DNA of 64,000 nucleotides from an uncultured Bacteroidia bacterium (GCA_938038735.1 CALHSW010000054.1:1-64000), one strand, 5' to 3'. Counted from the stretch's first letter, positions 8,436 through 16,598 are shown. A program made the numbers and translations. Notes: a model not told the origin generated them from the letters alone.

Positions 8436-9434
8436 ATGGAACCTTGGATTATCATCGTAGTTATTGCGGTCTGCCTCGCCCTGCTATGGGTGTTTTTCTA
8501 CTTCGTACCGGTAGGGATGTGGTTCTCGGCGCTCGTTTCAGGCGTTCGCGTTTCGCTGCTGCAGCTCATCCTCATGCGCTGGCGACGCGTACCCCCCCGC
8601 GTGATCGTGCAGGCACTCATTGAAGGAACAAAGGCGGGCCTCACGCTCAATCGCAACGAGCTTGAGGCGCACTACCTCGCGGGCGGCGACGTGCCCAAAG
8701 TGGTGCATGCGCTCGTCTCCGCGCAAAAAGCAAATATCCCGCTCACTTTTCAAATGGCCACAGCCATCGACCTCGCGGGGCGAGATGTATACGAAGCGGT
8801 GCAGATGTCCGTGATTCCTCGGGTCATTAACACCCCGCCCGTAACTGCCGTAGCAAAAAATGGTATTCAGCTAATCGCCAAGGCGCGCGTCACCGTTAGG
8901 GCAAACATTAAGCAGCTCGTGGGCGGCGCAGGGGAGGAAACAGTCCTAGCACGCGTAGGGGAAGGTATCGTTTCGTCCATCGGCTCATCCGAGTCGCACG
9001 AGAAGGTACTTGAGAACCCGGACTCAATTTCTAAGCTCGTGCTAAGCAAGGGGCTTGACGCCGGCACAGCTTTTGAAATCCTTTCCATTGATATTGCGGA
9101 CATTGACGTGGGTCGCAACATCGGCGCGGTACTCCAGATAGACCAGGCGAACGCCGATAAGAATATTGCGCAGGCGAAGGCTGAGGAGCGCAGGGCCATG
9201 GCGGTGGCTACAGAGCAAGAGATGCGCGCCAAGGCGCAAGAGATGCGCGCTAAGGTTATTGAGGCGGAGGCTGAGATACCGCTCGCTATGGCAGAAGCCC
9301 TTCGCAATGGAAATCTCGGCGTGATGGATTACTACAACATAAAGAACATCCAGGCCGACACGTTGATGCGGGAGGAGATTGCAGGGCAGTCGCCCATCAG
9401 CACAAAACCTAACACTAACGACACGAAGAAGTAG
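8436..9434 (+). CDS. floA: Flotillin-like protein FloA (SPFH domain)
   Basis: A membrane-microdomain scaffold of the bacterial FloA/YqfA family. The 332-residue protein begins with a hydrophobic N-terminal anchor (about residues 4-28, IIIVVIAVCLALLWVFFYFV), then the SPFH region with family sequences such as GLTLNRNELEAHYLAGG, NIPLTFQMATAIDLAGRDV and VRANIKQLVGGAGEETVLARVGE split over residues 65-175, and an Ala/Glu/Lys-rich coiled-coil (about 230-285) where oligomerisation is expected. The tail (QSPISTKPNTNDTKK) is disordered-looking. The usual NfeD partner gene is not next to it. The start is fixed by the hydrophobic N-terminus; a hairpin terminator follows closely. Confidence 0.95.
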   Translation: MEPWIIIVVIAVCLALLWVFFYFVPVGMWFSALVSGVRVSLLQLILMRWRRVPPRVIVQALIEGTKAGLTLNRNELEAHYLAGGDVPKVVHALVSAQKANIPLTFQMATAIDLAGRDVYEAVQMSVIPRVINTPPVTAVAKNGIQLIAKARVTVRANIKQLVGGAGEETVLARVGEGIVSSIGSSESHEKVLENPDSISKLVLSKGLDAGTAFEILSIDIADIDVGRNIGAVLQIDQANADKNIAQAKAEERRAMAVATEQEMRAKAQEMRAKVIEAEAEIPLAMAEALRNGNLGVMDYYNIKNIQADTLMREEIAGQSPISTKPNTNDTKK

Positions 9435-9817
9435 CCGTTTAACATTACTGCTACAGAAAGCATGGTAAGAATAGCCGTTGCGGTAACATGCCGCAACGGC
9501 TATTCTATATCTACTCTCTCCGGTTCATGCGTAAGCCCTACACCTAGTCGCCACGGCTGCGCTGCCATCCGCAGGGACAGTACCAAAGCATGACTCTTTG
9601 CCATTTAACCGATCGTACAGTGGGAGTCAAACGCAATCACCCGCACCATTGGCGGTGCGCTGCGATACGCATAGCCTGAAGGGTAGGTGTATAATAATCG
9701 ACAATACATTGAACATCTTTGGCCTCAATGGCCATATCGACAGACCCACACGCAGTGGCATGAACTTTGAAACGAACAGAGGGTACGCAATTGTATACAT
9801 AATTGGAGGAAGGAACT
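9435..9817. other. Intergenic region after floA
   Basis: About 383 bases. The first 75 hold the floA terminator. The remainder contains no gene I can support and no clear promoter box; a plus frame from 9598 overlaps the peptidase gene in another frame and looks random. Confidence 0.45.
9468..9506 (+). terminator. Terminator of floA
   Basis: Arms 9468-9483 and 9491-9506 pair perfectly over 16 bp (AGAATAGCCGTTGCGG) around a 7-base loop, 33 bases after the floA stop. The following sequence is only mildly T-rich (ATATCTACTCTC). Confidence 0.75.
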
Positions 9818-10504
9818 ATGAATGCTTGGACACCATGGATTATATTTGGAGCTATAGCCCTGCTGAGCTACCTCGTGCAGCTAAACTTGAAGAGAAAGTT
9901 TGCGAAATACTCTAAAGTCCCACTCGCAAATGGTATGACAGGGCGAGATATAGCCACTGCCATGCTGCGGGAGGAGGGCATTGGCGGGGTACGTGTCACC
10001 AGCACGCGGGGCTACCTGACCGACCACTATAACCCTAAAAATAGAACGGTGAATCTAAGCGAGGCGGTGTATAGCGAGAACAGTATAGCCGCTGCGGCCG
10101 TTGCAGCGCACGAGTGCGGGCACGCAGTGCAGCACGCTCGCACCTACGCCCCTTTGGCCATGCGCTCGGCGTTGGTGCCGGTGGTATCGTTCGCGTCAAG
10201 ATGGGTGCAATGGGTCATACTAGCCGGAATAATACTTCTGCAAGTATTTCCCTTCCTGCTGTTTGCTGGCATAGTGCTTTTCGCACTCACTACGCTCTTT
10301 AGCTTCATCACGCTGCCGGTAGAAATTAACGCCAGCAAGCGCGCCATAGCATGGCTGCACGACTCGAACGTAATAGAACCCGCCAATCAGGGCATGGCAG
10401 AAGAGGCCCTACGCGCAGCGGCGTATACGTACGTAGTAGCGGCACTGGGATCATTAGCCACACTGTTCTACTACATTATGATCTACTCGAACCGCCAGCG
10501 CTAG
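9818..10504 (+). CDS. Membrane-bound neutral zinc metallopeptidase (YugP type)
   Basis: A 228-residue membrane protein of the Zn_peptidase_2 family (PF04298, YugP). It has an N-terminal helix (about residues 5-24), a soluble part with the zinc-binding H98-E-C-G-H102 motif, then three strongly hydrophobic segments (about 125-175 and 195-222). A later NASKRAIAWL segment agrees with the third-ligand region of the family. I chose the ATG at 9818, which has a good Shine-Dalgarno (GGAGGAAGG) in front; an in-frame TTG at 9803 lies inside that ribosome site. Substrates of this family are not established. A strong terminator follows. Confidence 0.9.
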   Translation: MNAWTPWIIFGAIALLSYLVQLNLKRKFAKYSKVPLANGMTGRDIATAMLREEGIGGVRVTSTRGYLTDHYNPKNRTVNLSEAVYSENSIAAAAVAAHECGHAVQHARTYAPLAMRSALVPVVSFASRWVQWVILAGIILLQVFPFLLFAGIVLFALTTLFSFITLPVEINASKRAIAWLHDSNVIEPANQGMAEEALRAAAYTYVVAALGSLATLFYYIMIYSNRQR

Positions 10505-10514
10505 GCAGAGAAGA

Positions 10515-10572
10515 CGCACCCACCGACCTATTCCAACCGCAACGGCTGTATAGGTCGGTGGGTGCGATTTTT
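10515..10572 (+). terminator. Strong rho-independent terminator after the zinc peptidase
   Basis: Arms 10515-10531 and 10550-10566 pair over 17 bp (CGCACCCACCGACCTAT) with an 18-base loop, then ATTTTTAT. It begins 11 bases after the stop codon. Confidence 0.9.
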
Positions 10573-10896
10573 ATGTAGCTATGACCGTTCGCATTGAGGC
10601 ATCCCTCGTAGCTGCGTTCGCCTCTGAATGCAGCGGAACCAAAATGGGAGTGCCATCTATTAGGGTCTAACCGTTACTCTCCTATAATGCCCCCATCGCA
10701 GCGCGCACCCTTAGCTCAAGTAGCAGGATGACCGTGGGGCTTTAAATCTCCGGTCGCTGCGCGCTGGGTGCACCAATCTTAAAGGTTGATCCTAGCTCAC
10801 TTCGTCCATCTGCCCCTACTCAAACCTGCACTAATGTACACGCCCCTGCACCCCCAAGCGTAGCGATATAAACCGTCCACGTGACAGATATCACAT
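10573..10896. other. Intergenic region without recognised features
   Basis: About 320 bases between two terminators of convergent genes. It contains overlapping GC-rich inverted repeats around 10700-10770 (CAGCGCGCA and TGCGCGCTG) but no gene, tRNA or riboswitch I can recognise. Confidence 0.4.
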
Positions 10897-10935
10897 AAAA
10901 AATGGAGTGGAAGTTGCGATGGCAACTTCCACTCC
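10897..10935 (-). terminator. Terminator of the small helical protein gene
   Basis: Arms 10904-10917 and 10922-10935 (14 bp, GGAGTGGAAGTTGC) with a four-base loop; on the minus strand the hairpin is followed by ATTTTTT (10897-10903). A second, longer-range repeat (GGGAGGAGG / CCTCCTCCC, about 10944-10990) lies between it and the stop codon and could form an extra stem. Confidence 0.85.
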
Positions 10936-11005
10936 TATAAATCGGGAGGAGGCCCACCACGGGCTTAGTGTAACACTAGCCCCCTCCTCCCAAAATCGTC
11001 TGCTC

Positions 11006-11308
11006 CTACTCGGCAGCGTCAAAGGGGATTACCTTCGACACCTGTTCTATACGACTAGAAAATAGGTCGCTAAGCTCGGAACGTATCCCCTTGAAGAAGG
11101 TCTTAACCTCTTTCCCCTTCATCTTCTTATCACGACCGCTCACCCGCTGCATCACCTCCTCAACCTTATCCACGGTATCCGTGTAGATTCCCACTATCTC
11201 GTCCGCATGCGCCTCGTCTTTCACCGTAGCTAACGCCACGTGGCACAAGAATCCTAACTCCGTGAAGGAATTATCAATCTCTTTCTTCAGTTCCTTTATA
11301 CTTGCCAT
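11006..11308 (-). CDS. Small helical protein of unknown function
   Basis: A 100-residue soluble protein with no signal peptide or membrane segment. It is rich in Lys and Glu and looks entirely alpha-helical: an opening MASIKELKKEIDNSFTELGF, a middle with DEAHADEIVGIYTDTVDKVEE and a basic stretch (GRDKKMKGKEVKTFFKGIR). Similar short Lys/Glu-rich proteins with the MASIKxLKK opening occur in Bacteroidota as conserved hypotheticals, to my memory; no function is known to me. Its gene structure is convincing: a promoter with both boxes 25 bases upstream and a 14-bp hairpin terminator downstream, so it is a single-gene transcription unit. Confidence 0.8.
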   Translation of the reverse strand: MASIKELKKEIDNSFTELGFLCHVALATVKDEAHADEIVGIYTDTVDKVEEVMQRVSGRDKKMKGKEVKTFFKGIRSELSDLFSSRIEQVSKVIPFDAAE

Positions 11309-11333
11309 TGAGAATACCCCTTAAAAGCTGGCG

Positions 11334-11365
11334 CAAAGGTACACTTTTTCAAGAGACTTAAACAA
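11334..11365 (-). promoter_or_regulatory. Promoter of the small helical protein gene
   Basis: Minus strand TTG (11363-11365), 21 bases, TACCTTTG (11334-11341), 25 bases before the start codon. Confidence 0.75.
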
Positions 11366-11484
11366 GTGGAAAAGGAAAAATTGCATTCAATCAACTGGAG
11401 CAAAAAAGTAAACAAACTGAAATTCAATTGGATACAACTACGAAAATCCTTTCAGTTTCTTCAAAATCTAACAGTTGCATTGCT

Positions 11485-11955
11485 TCAGCGTAACGTTTTG
11501 TCTGCCTGCGATACCTTGGCTTCGTACTCCAGCAAGCAACGTTTTACACCTCCCCCGGGGCTGTATCCCCCCAGTGCCCCATTGGCCGCCACCACCCGAT
11601 GGCATGGTACGAACCAAAATATTCGATTCCGCTTCAACGCCTGCCCTACGGCCTGCGCACAGCTACACCCTATGCTGCGCCCCAGCGCTGAATAGCTCAC
11701 CACATTTCCACAGGGGATGCGCATCACCGCTTTCCACACGCTGCATTGAAATTCCGTACCACGTAGCAATAGGTACGGAGCAGCCGCCATGGCATCGCTA
11801 CGCGTCATGGCAACTAGCTGACGCAGCGAATCGTTTTCCGCCCCACTCCACGCAGATTGCCAAAAGGTGTCAATGATAAGCCCCTGCTCCACCTCGCACA
11901 GCAACCACAGCGAGGCTATGCGTACCGCTCCGAACCCATCCCTTAAATCAAGCAT
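11485..11955 (-). CDS. ogt: Methylated-DNA--[protein]-cysteine S-methyltransferase
   Basis: Suicide DNA-repair protein that moves the methyl group of O6-methylguanine to its own cysteine. The 156-residue protein has the DNA-binding helix-turn-helix region (GTEFQCSVWKAVMRIPCG, VVSYSALG) and the active site P117-C-H-R-V121 with C118 as acceptor, followed by GALGGYSPGG and a C-terminal KRCLLEYE helix, as in Ogt/AdaB. It lacks the Ada regulatory N-domain. Its start overlaps the end of the FNT channel gene by 8 bases, so it is probably translated from the same message. The pairing with a transporter is positional only. Confidence 0.95.
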   Translation of the reverse strand: MLDLRDGFGAVRIASLWLLCEVEQGLIIDTFWQSAWSGAENDSLRQLVAMTRSDAMAAAPYLLLRGTEFQCSVWKAVMRIPCGNVVSYSALGRSIGCSCAQAVGQALKRNRIFWFVPCHRVVAANGALGGYSPGGGVKRCLLEYEAKVSQADKTLR

Positions 11956-12742
11956 GCGCAGCGCGACGGGTCAACCACCAATAAACGAGACCCACAAAAA
12001 TCGCCCCACCAACGATATTCCCCAACGTAGCGGGCAATAGGTTATTTAGCACAAACTGCCCCACCGTCACGTTCGCACCTTCAAACATCCCCGCGGGTAT
12101 AAAAAACATGTTGGCGATGGAGTGCTCAAAGCCCATGGTTACGAAGGCCATAACCGGTATCCACAGTCCAAACATGCGTCCCATAGCCGTTCTGCTCGCC
12201 GTGCCGAGCCACACCGCTAAACAGACAAACCAATTGGCCCCTACACCTCGTAAAAAGGCCTCGCCGAACGGCAACGACACCTTTTTCTCCGCCATTGCCA
12301 TTATGGCCTCTTTCCATGGCGAGACTGCCAAAAGCCCAGGAAGATGGACGAAAAAGTACACGAAAAAAAGAGCACCGATAAAGTTACCCAAGTACACCGC
12401 CAACCAGTTTTTCAAGAAGTACCACCGGGGTATTTCGCCCCGCATCGTCGCGGGGATTAGCGTGGCGTTATTGCCTGTAAAGAGTTCTGCACCAAGAAAA
12501 ACCACTAGTATAAGCCCCAGAGGAAAAAAGGCTCCCGAAAGAAGGCGAGACAGTATCGGATTCCCCTCCGTTGCCCCCGGGAACCCATACCCTACCAATA
12601 CGGACAGCACGCCCCCCATCGCAATATATACCCCCGCAAGCATCGCCGCTACCCATACCTTCATCCACGAACGTTGCACTTTGGTGCGAGCACCCTGAAC
12701 TGTTGCATCAACTACCTCTTCTAGGTTCTTTATATAATCCAT
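11948..12742 (-). CDS. Formate/nitrite transporter (FNT) family channel
   Basis: Pentameric aquaporin-like channel family for formate, nitrite or hydrosulfide. The 264-residue protein has six predicted membrane helices and the typical FNT features: an N-terminal KVQRSWMKVWVAAMLAG helix, a GAELFTGNN segment, NWLAVYLGNFIGAL and a later GANWFVCLAVWLG with conserved Asn, plus the FEHSIANMFFIP motif containing the gating-region histidine. Substrate cannot be fixed from sequence; with HydE and a fermentative setting, formate is the likeliest. It follows the GIN lipoprotein gene by 31 bases and overlaps ogt by 8. Confidence 0.93.
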   Translation of the reverse strand: MDYIKNLEEVVDATVQGARTKVQRSWMKVWVAAMLAGVYIAMGGVLSVLVGYGFPGATEGNPILSRLLSGAFFPLGLILVVFLGAELFTGNNATLIPATMRGEIPRWYFLKNWLAVYLGNFIGALFFVYFFVHLPGLLAVSPWKEAIMAMAEKKVSLPFGEAFLRGVGANWFVCLAVWLGTASRTAMGRMFGLWIPVMAFVTMGFEHSIANMFFIPAGMFEGANVTVGQFVLNNLLPATLGNIVGGAIFVGLVYWWLTRRAAHA

Positions 12743-12773
12743 CCAACTGTATTGTTAACGTTTATTTACCGAA

Positions 12774-13559
12774 TCATTTCTGCACATACACCATTGCGTC
12801 CCGCAAAGGCATCACCGTTCCTCGCTCCCCATTAGCGCACTCTATACGCACGCTCGGCGTTCCCAAATAGTAAACTTCGCACGGCTCAATAAAGTTCACA
12901 ATTAGAGAGTCGGACGCATTCACCTCTGCTCCCAGCATACGCCCACACTTTACATTCGCTCGTAGGGTGTGCAAATCCCTTGCGCACAGCCATTGCGCCC
13001 CGTACATCGAAGCGTACAGCTCCCGCGCCTCTCCTCCCAATTCTATTTTCCCATAGCAATCGTAACACCACACCCCAACCCAAGCGAACTTTCCCTCTAC
13101 ACATACATCTCCTGCAAACTCCACGCACGACAACGACATCGACTGCCCCATCCCTACATCTTTCGCCGTTAGCTGACGCCCTCCCTTTAAATGGAACTCC
13201 CGCGGGGGTGGTCCCTCTATGACCACTTTAAATCTCCGAGCCACACGCCCCAATTTCTTCCTTGCCCTGTCTACAATCGTAAGCGTATCAGCTCTCGCTT
13301 CCACCTCCACATTACGAAGCTTTTCCTCTACTCCTACCAACGTTGCCGTATACACCGAGTCCTTAGCCAACGCGTAGAATACTTCATAGTCCCCAATGAA
13401 CTTAAATACCGTTACATTTTGTGAAAATCGTACCGTATGCTCCCCCTCTTTACCTTCCACGCCGAGCCACTCGCACGATGCCGCTACACAGGCCACCGCC
13501 AACATGCAGAGTACGCACGTAAAAGCTCTTCCCCAAGCGCAGCTCTTAGTACCTCTCAT
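12774..13559 (-). CDS. Lipoprotein with GIN domain (DUF2807)
   Basis: A probable lipoprotein with a head-GIN beta-helix domain, a Bacteroidota surface or periplasmic family of unknown exact role. From the ATG at 13559 the signal (MRGTKSCAWGRAFTCVLCML) ends in the lipobox VAASC, with the acylated Cys at mature position 1. The mature part alternates short beta-strands (for example VRFSQNVTVFKFIGDYEVFY and DTLTIVDRARKKLG), the pattern of DUF2807. An upstream in-frame ATG at 13589 gives a longer n-region and larger overlap with the preceding gene; either start overlaps it (by 14 or 44 bases). It is unusually rich in cysteine (about nine in the mature part). Confidence 0.75.
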   Translation of the reverse strand: MRGTKSCAWGRAFTCVLCMLAVACVAASCEWLGVEGKEGEHTVRFSQNVTVFKFIGDYEVFYALAKDSVYTATLVGVEEKLRNVEVEARADTLTIVDRARKKLGRVARRFKVVIEGPPPREFHLKGGRQLTAKDVGMGQSMSLSCVEFAGDVCVEGKFAWVGVWCYDCYGKIELGGEARELYASMYGAQWLCARDLHTLRANVKCGRMLGAEVNASDSLIVNFIEPCEVYYLGTPSVRIECANGERGTVMPLRDAMVYVQK

Positions 13560-14772
13560 CCCCTTTTGACGATGCGCTGAATACCTCAACCAAATCTACA
13601 CCTATCCCGAAGGCAATATGGTTCGCACGCACCTTTTTTGACACCATCGACACAAACGGCTGGCACCACGAAGTTACCTTGTAGCGAAGACCCAAACGTA
13701 TGGCAAAACGAGGATCTTCTGAAAGCGTTTGGTAAACGTTATAGCCCAACATTACCTCTGGCATGAGTCTGCCTAAATGCAATCTTACCCCTGCGAATAC
13801 GCTAACCGTAGGCATTTTCCATATGGGTTGGCATGGCAAATTTCCAGCAGCAGACTCACGCTGAAGGCTGAAATCCCAGTACACATCCCCTAGTACGCCT
13901 ATAGTTACCCACGGTGCCACCTCGTAGAAGTAGCTTACCGCCAGGGAGTACAGCGGATACTTCTTACCATTTGGTAACCCCCGCTCAACAATGCTACCCG
14001 CAGCATCTAGCGTCAATGAATGGTGCAAAGGCAACGATGCCGGCCAACGGGGTTGGTACTCTCGCACCGGACACATCGCCTGCGACACCGACAGCGTTAG
14101 GAATAGGTAGTTAAGCCCTGAATTTGGCATCTGAATACCTCCGTTTGACATGTGGACGTAATCGCCCGCGACCCCAAACGTTGTACCTCCCGCCATCCGC
14201 CAGGATAATGCGAGCTGCGCCTCGATATACACATTAACCAAAGACCCTACCCCCGAATTATACCCCAATGCACCCTGCGTATAGTGCTTCGGAATAAACC
14301 CCAAGCCCACTCCGACATTGCTAGAAATTCGTAACCATGGACAACGAAGAAAGTAGAACCGATAGGCGGGATATAGGCAATGGGCATACCCTAATGCCCT
14401 ATCAGACCCCAAGCGAATGAAGCGGTACGAAAAAGAGAGCGCAGGGAAACCGAGGTGCGAAGCCCAGCGTGACGTGGGCAAGGCATCGCGCCCCACGCTT
14501 ACAGACACGCTCCACGGCACCTCCTCCAATAGCGGGAGCATACGCTCCTTTGCCACGATCGCCCATCCCCTTGATGCCGAGAAACCAATATGCCAAGAAC
14601 TTGTTGAACCCCCTACATTAGGGCATTCGCTGCACACCACCACGCCATCGCTTTTTTCACCCTCCGCCACCTGCGCAACGACATTTCCTCCCGCGCTTAA
14701 ACACACTACCAAACACCCCAAAAAACATCGCAACGCAACGCCCCTTTCCTCGCCGCTCACTAAGCGATGCAT
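13546..14772 (-). CDS. Acyloxyacyl hydrolase family protein (PagL-like lipid A 3-O-deacylase)
   Basis: Outer-membrane beta-barrel enzyme family that removes an ester-linked acyl chain from lipid A. The 408-residue protein has a signal region (to about residue 34, ending VVAQ) and alternating amphipathic strands, with the PagL-type catalytic motif around H207-M-S209-N (YVHMSNGGI), followed by MPNSGLNYLFLTL. His and Ser of the triad are present; I cannot place the acidic residue with certainty. At 408 residues it is much longer than proteobacterial PagL (about 150-190), but long forms annotated as acyloxyacyl hydrolase are common in Bacteroidota. It lies 21 bases after pfkA and overlaps the GIN lipoprotein gene. 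Confidence 0.8.
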   Translation of the reverse strand: MHRLVSGEERGVALRCFLGCLVVCLSAGGNVVAQVAEGEKSDGVVVCSECPNVGGSTSSWHIGFSASRGWAIVAKERMLPLLEEVPWSVSVSVGRDALPTSRWASHLGFPALSFSYRFIRLGSDRALGYAHCLYPAYRFYFLRCPWLRISSNVGVGLGFIPKHYTQGALGYNSGVGSLVNVYIEAQLALSWRMAGGTTFGVAGDYVHMSNGGIQMPNSGLNYLFLTLSVSQAMCPVREYQPRWPASLPLHHSLTLDAAGSIVERGLPNGKKYPLYSLAVSYFYEVAPWVTIGVLGDVYWDFSLQRESAAGNLPCQPIWKMPTVSVFAGVRLHLGRLMPEVMLGYNVYQTLSEDPRFAIRLGLRYKVTSWCQPFVSMVSKKVRANHIAFGIGVDLVEVFSASSKGDERY

Positions 14773-14793
14773 GCTAACACCAACAATTCAACC

Positions 14794-15888
14794 TCAGTCT
14801 CCGAAGCTAATACCTATACCGCGCGCGGTATTAATCAAATAGCAATTGGGATCTACCAAATTGGGCTGCATCACAGCCTCCACGAGGGGAACCGAAATGA
14901 TATTAGGATGTCGGTAAGCCACCATTTCCCCAAAACGCCCTTCTAGGACCATTTCAAAAGCTTTCACACCGAACTGCGTTGCCAGCACCCTATCGTACGC
15001 CACAGGCACACCCCCTCGCTGCAAATGGCCAAGCACTGTCTCACGCATATCTGACTCAAAGCCTATCGCTTTCAAATCATGCACCAGCTTGTGCGCTACG
15101 CCCCCTAATCGTAGATTCTCATACCCCACCTCTTCGCTCTTTGCCGATGTAATATCTCCGCCCTTCGGCTTCGCCCCCTCGGCGATAACAATAATTGCAT
15201 GCCCCTTGCCGCGCTCGAAACGTTGCTCCAAACGCGCCTTCACCTTGTTCACATCGTACGGAATCTCGGGGATTAAACATACCTCTGCCCCCCCGGCAAC
15301 GGCAGCATGCAACGCTATCCAACCTGCATTGCGCCCCATCACCTCAAGCACGAGCACACGATTGTGGGATGCCGCCGTCGTTACCAGCTTGTCTACAGCC
15401 TCCGTTGCAATCTGAACTGCTGTTTGAAAACCGAAGGTGAAATCGGTAGATGACAAATCGTTGTCAATCGTCTTGGGTACCCCGATTATATTCAACCCCT
15501 TCTCGTACAGCGCTTGGCTGATACGCTGCGATCCATCTCCTCCGATGCTTATCACGGCATCCACGCCGAGATACTGCAGCTTCCGCAGCATCTCATCGCT
15601 ACGATCCACCGTGGTCCACGTCCCATCGGGTTGCTTTATTGGCCAGGCAAAGGGGCCTCCTTTGTTCGTTGTCCCGATTATCGTGCCGCCCCGCACATGG
15701 ATGCCTGACACCGCCTGTTCGTCAAGCACCTTTATTTCCGTGGGCTCGCGGAGTATACCATTGTACGACTCTATACTCCCTACAACCTCCCAGCTGCGCT
15801 CCTGCGCTGCCCGGCGCACTATCGCACGTATAACAGCGTTAAGCCCCGGACAATCTCCGCCACCTGTGGCGACCAAAACTCGCTTCAT
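14794..15888 (-). CDS. pfkA: 6-phosphofructokinase, group III type
   Basis: Glycolytic enzyme phosphorylating fructose 6-phosphate. The 364-residue protein has the N-terminal GGGDCPGLN loop, GGDGS at residues 116-120 and PKTIDND at 138-144, then the MGRNAGWIAL and GHLQRGG substrate motifs. A Gly in GGDGS points to ATP as donor, since PPi enzymes carry Asp there (GGDD), while the Lys in PKTIDND is shared with PPi and group III enzymes; the combination fits the ATP-using 'group III' subfamily, but PPi use should be tested. It follows a tiny lipoprotein gene by 75 bases and is followed at 21 bases by the PagL-like gene. Confidence 0.93.
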   Translation of the reverse strand: MKRVLVATGGGDCPGLNAVIRAIVRRAAQERSWEVVGSIESYNGILREPTEIKVLDEQAVSGIHVRGGTIIGTTNKGGPFAWPIKQPDGTWTTVDRSDEMLRKLQYLGVDAVISIGGDGSQRISQALYEKGLNIIGVPKTIDNDLSSTDFTFGFQTAVQIATEAVDKLVTTAASHNRVLVLEVMGRNAGWIALHAAVAGGAEVCLIPEIPYDVNKVKARLEQRFERGKGHAIIVIAEGAKPKGGDITSAKSEEVGYENLRLGGVAHKLVHDLKAIGFESDMRETVLGHLQRGGVPVAYDRVLATQFGVKAFEMVLEGRFGEMVAYRHPNIISVPLVEAVMQPNLVDPNCYLINTARGIGISFGD

Positions 15889-15963
15889 CCGATCAGACTA
15901 TTGAAATCCTATCGACGTAAACAAACTAGCCACTGCCACGCCTCAACAAACAAGCCTCTCGTG

Positions 15964-16101
15964 CTAATGGAGAACCGTCACATGGGTTCCACCGTAGGCT
16001 GGACACGGGGTCTTCTTGCTACCCGAACACGACGCAAACGCAAAGACACCAACAATGAGCAGCAACGTCACCACCACCTGCACCTTATACCTCTTTTTCA
16101 T
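15964..16101 (-). CDS. 45-residue lipoprotein
   Basis: A small gene read directly from the minus strand: start MKKRYKVQVVVTLLLIVG, core continuing VFAFASC with a lipobox (FASC) and a mature peptide of about 23 residues, SGSKKTPCPAYGGTHVTVLH after the Cys, then TAG. Signal peptide, lipobox and basic start make coding likely in spite of the size. A promoter with both boxes lies 51 bases upstream and pfkA starts 75 bases downstream. Short Bacteroidota lipoproteins with a Lys-Lys and a CPAY-like end are familiar to me but have no assigned function. Confidence 0.72.
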   Translation of the reverse strand: MKKRYKVQVVVTLLLIVGVFAFASCSGSKKTPCPAYGGTHVTVLH

Positions 16102-16152
16102 AAGAACTATCTCTCTTTCTAACCTCCTACCCTATGCCGTCAAATCTACGCG

Positions 16153-16180
16153 CAAAGGTAATACTAAAAAGCGTAACCAA
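16153..16180 (-). promoter_or_regulatory. Promoter of the small lipoprotein / pfkA genes
   Basis: Minus strand TTG (16178-16180), 17 bases, TACCTTTG (16153-16160), 51 bases before the lipoprotein start. It may serve the whole run down to ogt, as later gaps are short. Confidence 0.7.
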
Positions 16181-16362
16181 CACCCCCACGCACTACAACC
16201 TCAATATACGTTAATCCACAAAAAATGTTTCTATTTCTTTCATAGCCGCCGCTTGTTGCACGCTAGATACATATAGCCTACCAACCAACACACCGAAACA
16301 TCGATACGGAGTACGTTCGCAGACCCCCACATAGGGACGACACCTACAAATAAATCCACCGC

Positions 16363-16397
16363 AAAAAAAACGCAGGTCCATTATCTAGACCTGCGTT
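16363..16397 (-). terminator. Terminator of the tRNA-Gln/tRNA-Leu transcript
   Basis: Arms 16369-16378 and 16388-16397 (10 bp, AACGCAGGTC) with a 9-base loop; on the minus strand a run of eight T (16363-16370) follows. It starts 14 bases past tRNA-Leu. Confidence 0.85.
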
Positions 16398-16410
16398 AAC
16401 CCAATCCTCG

Positions 16411-16492
16411 TGCGGGTAGGGGGACTCGAACCCTCACGCCTTTCGGCACAAGATCCTAAGTCTTGCGCGGCTACCAATTACGCCATACCCGC
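16411..16492 (-). tRNA. tRNA-Leu, anticodon TAG
   Basis: The minus strand folds as a class II tRNA of 82 bases without encoded CCA. Acceptor arms GCGGGTA (from 16492) and TACCCGC pair fully with discriminator A at 16411; anticodon stem CAAGA/TCTTG encloses CTTAGGA, giving anticodon TAG; a variable arm (GTGCCGAAAGGCGT region) and a standard GGTTCGAGTCC T-arm follow. TAG reads CUA and other CUN codons. Confidence 0.95.
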
Positions 16493-16505
16493 CGCTGCCC
16501 CGCTG

Positions 16506-16578
16506 TTGTCCTACCAGGGTTCGAACCTGGACTCTTCTGATCCAGAGTCAGACGTGTTGCCAATTACACTATAGGACA
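16506..16578 (-). tRNA. tRNA-Gln, anticodon CTG
   Basis: 73-base cloverleaf on the minus strand, acceptor arms TGTCCTA/TAGGACA with discriminator A at 16506, anticodon stem TCTGA/TCAGA around CTCTGGA, anticodon CTG, and T-arm GGTTCGAACCC. The weak U1-A72 type first pair is usual for tRNA-Gln. Only 13 bases separate it from tRNA-Leu, so both are cut from one transcript. Confidence 0.95.
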
Positions 16579-16598
16579 CCTACCTTGGAAACCGAGCG

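Larger units (their letters stand above)
16102..16410. other. Intergenic region between tRNA-Leu and the small lipoprotein gene
   Basis: About 309 bases holding the small lipoprotein promoter and the tRNA terminator (both listed). Nothing else is seen. Confidence 0.5.

Noticed and set aside
10690..10780. Possible riboswitch or structured RNA
   Set aside because: The overlapping GC-rich repeats can pair in several ways but match no known class, and the region lies after two terminators rather than before a gene.
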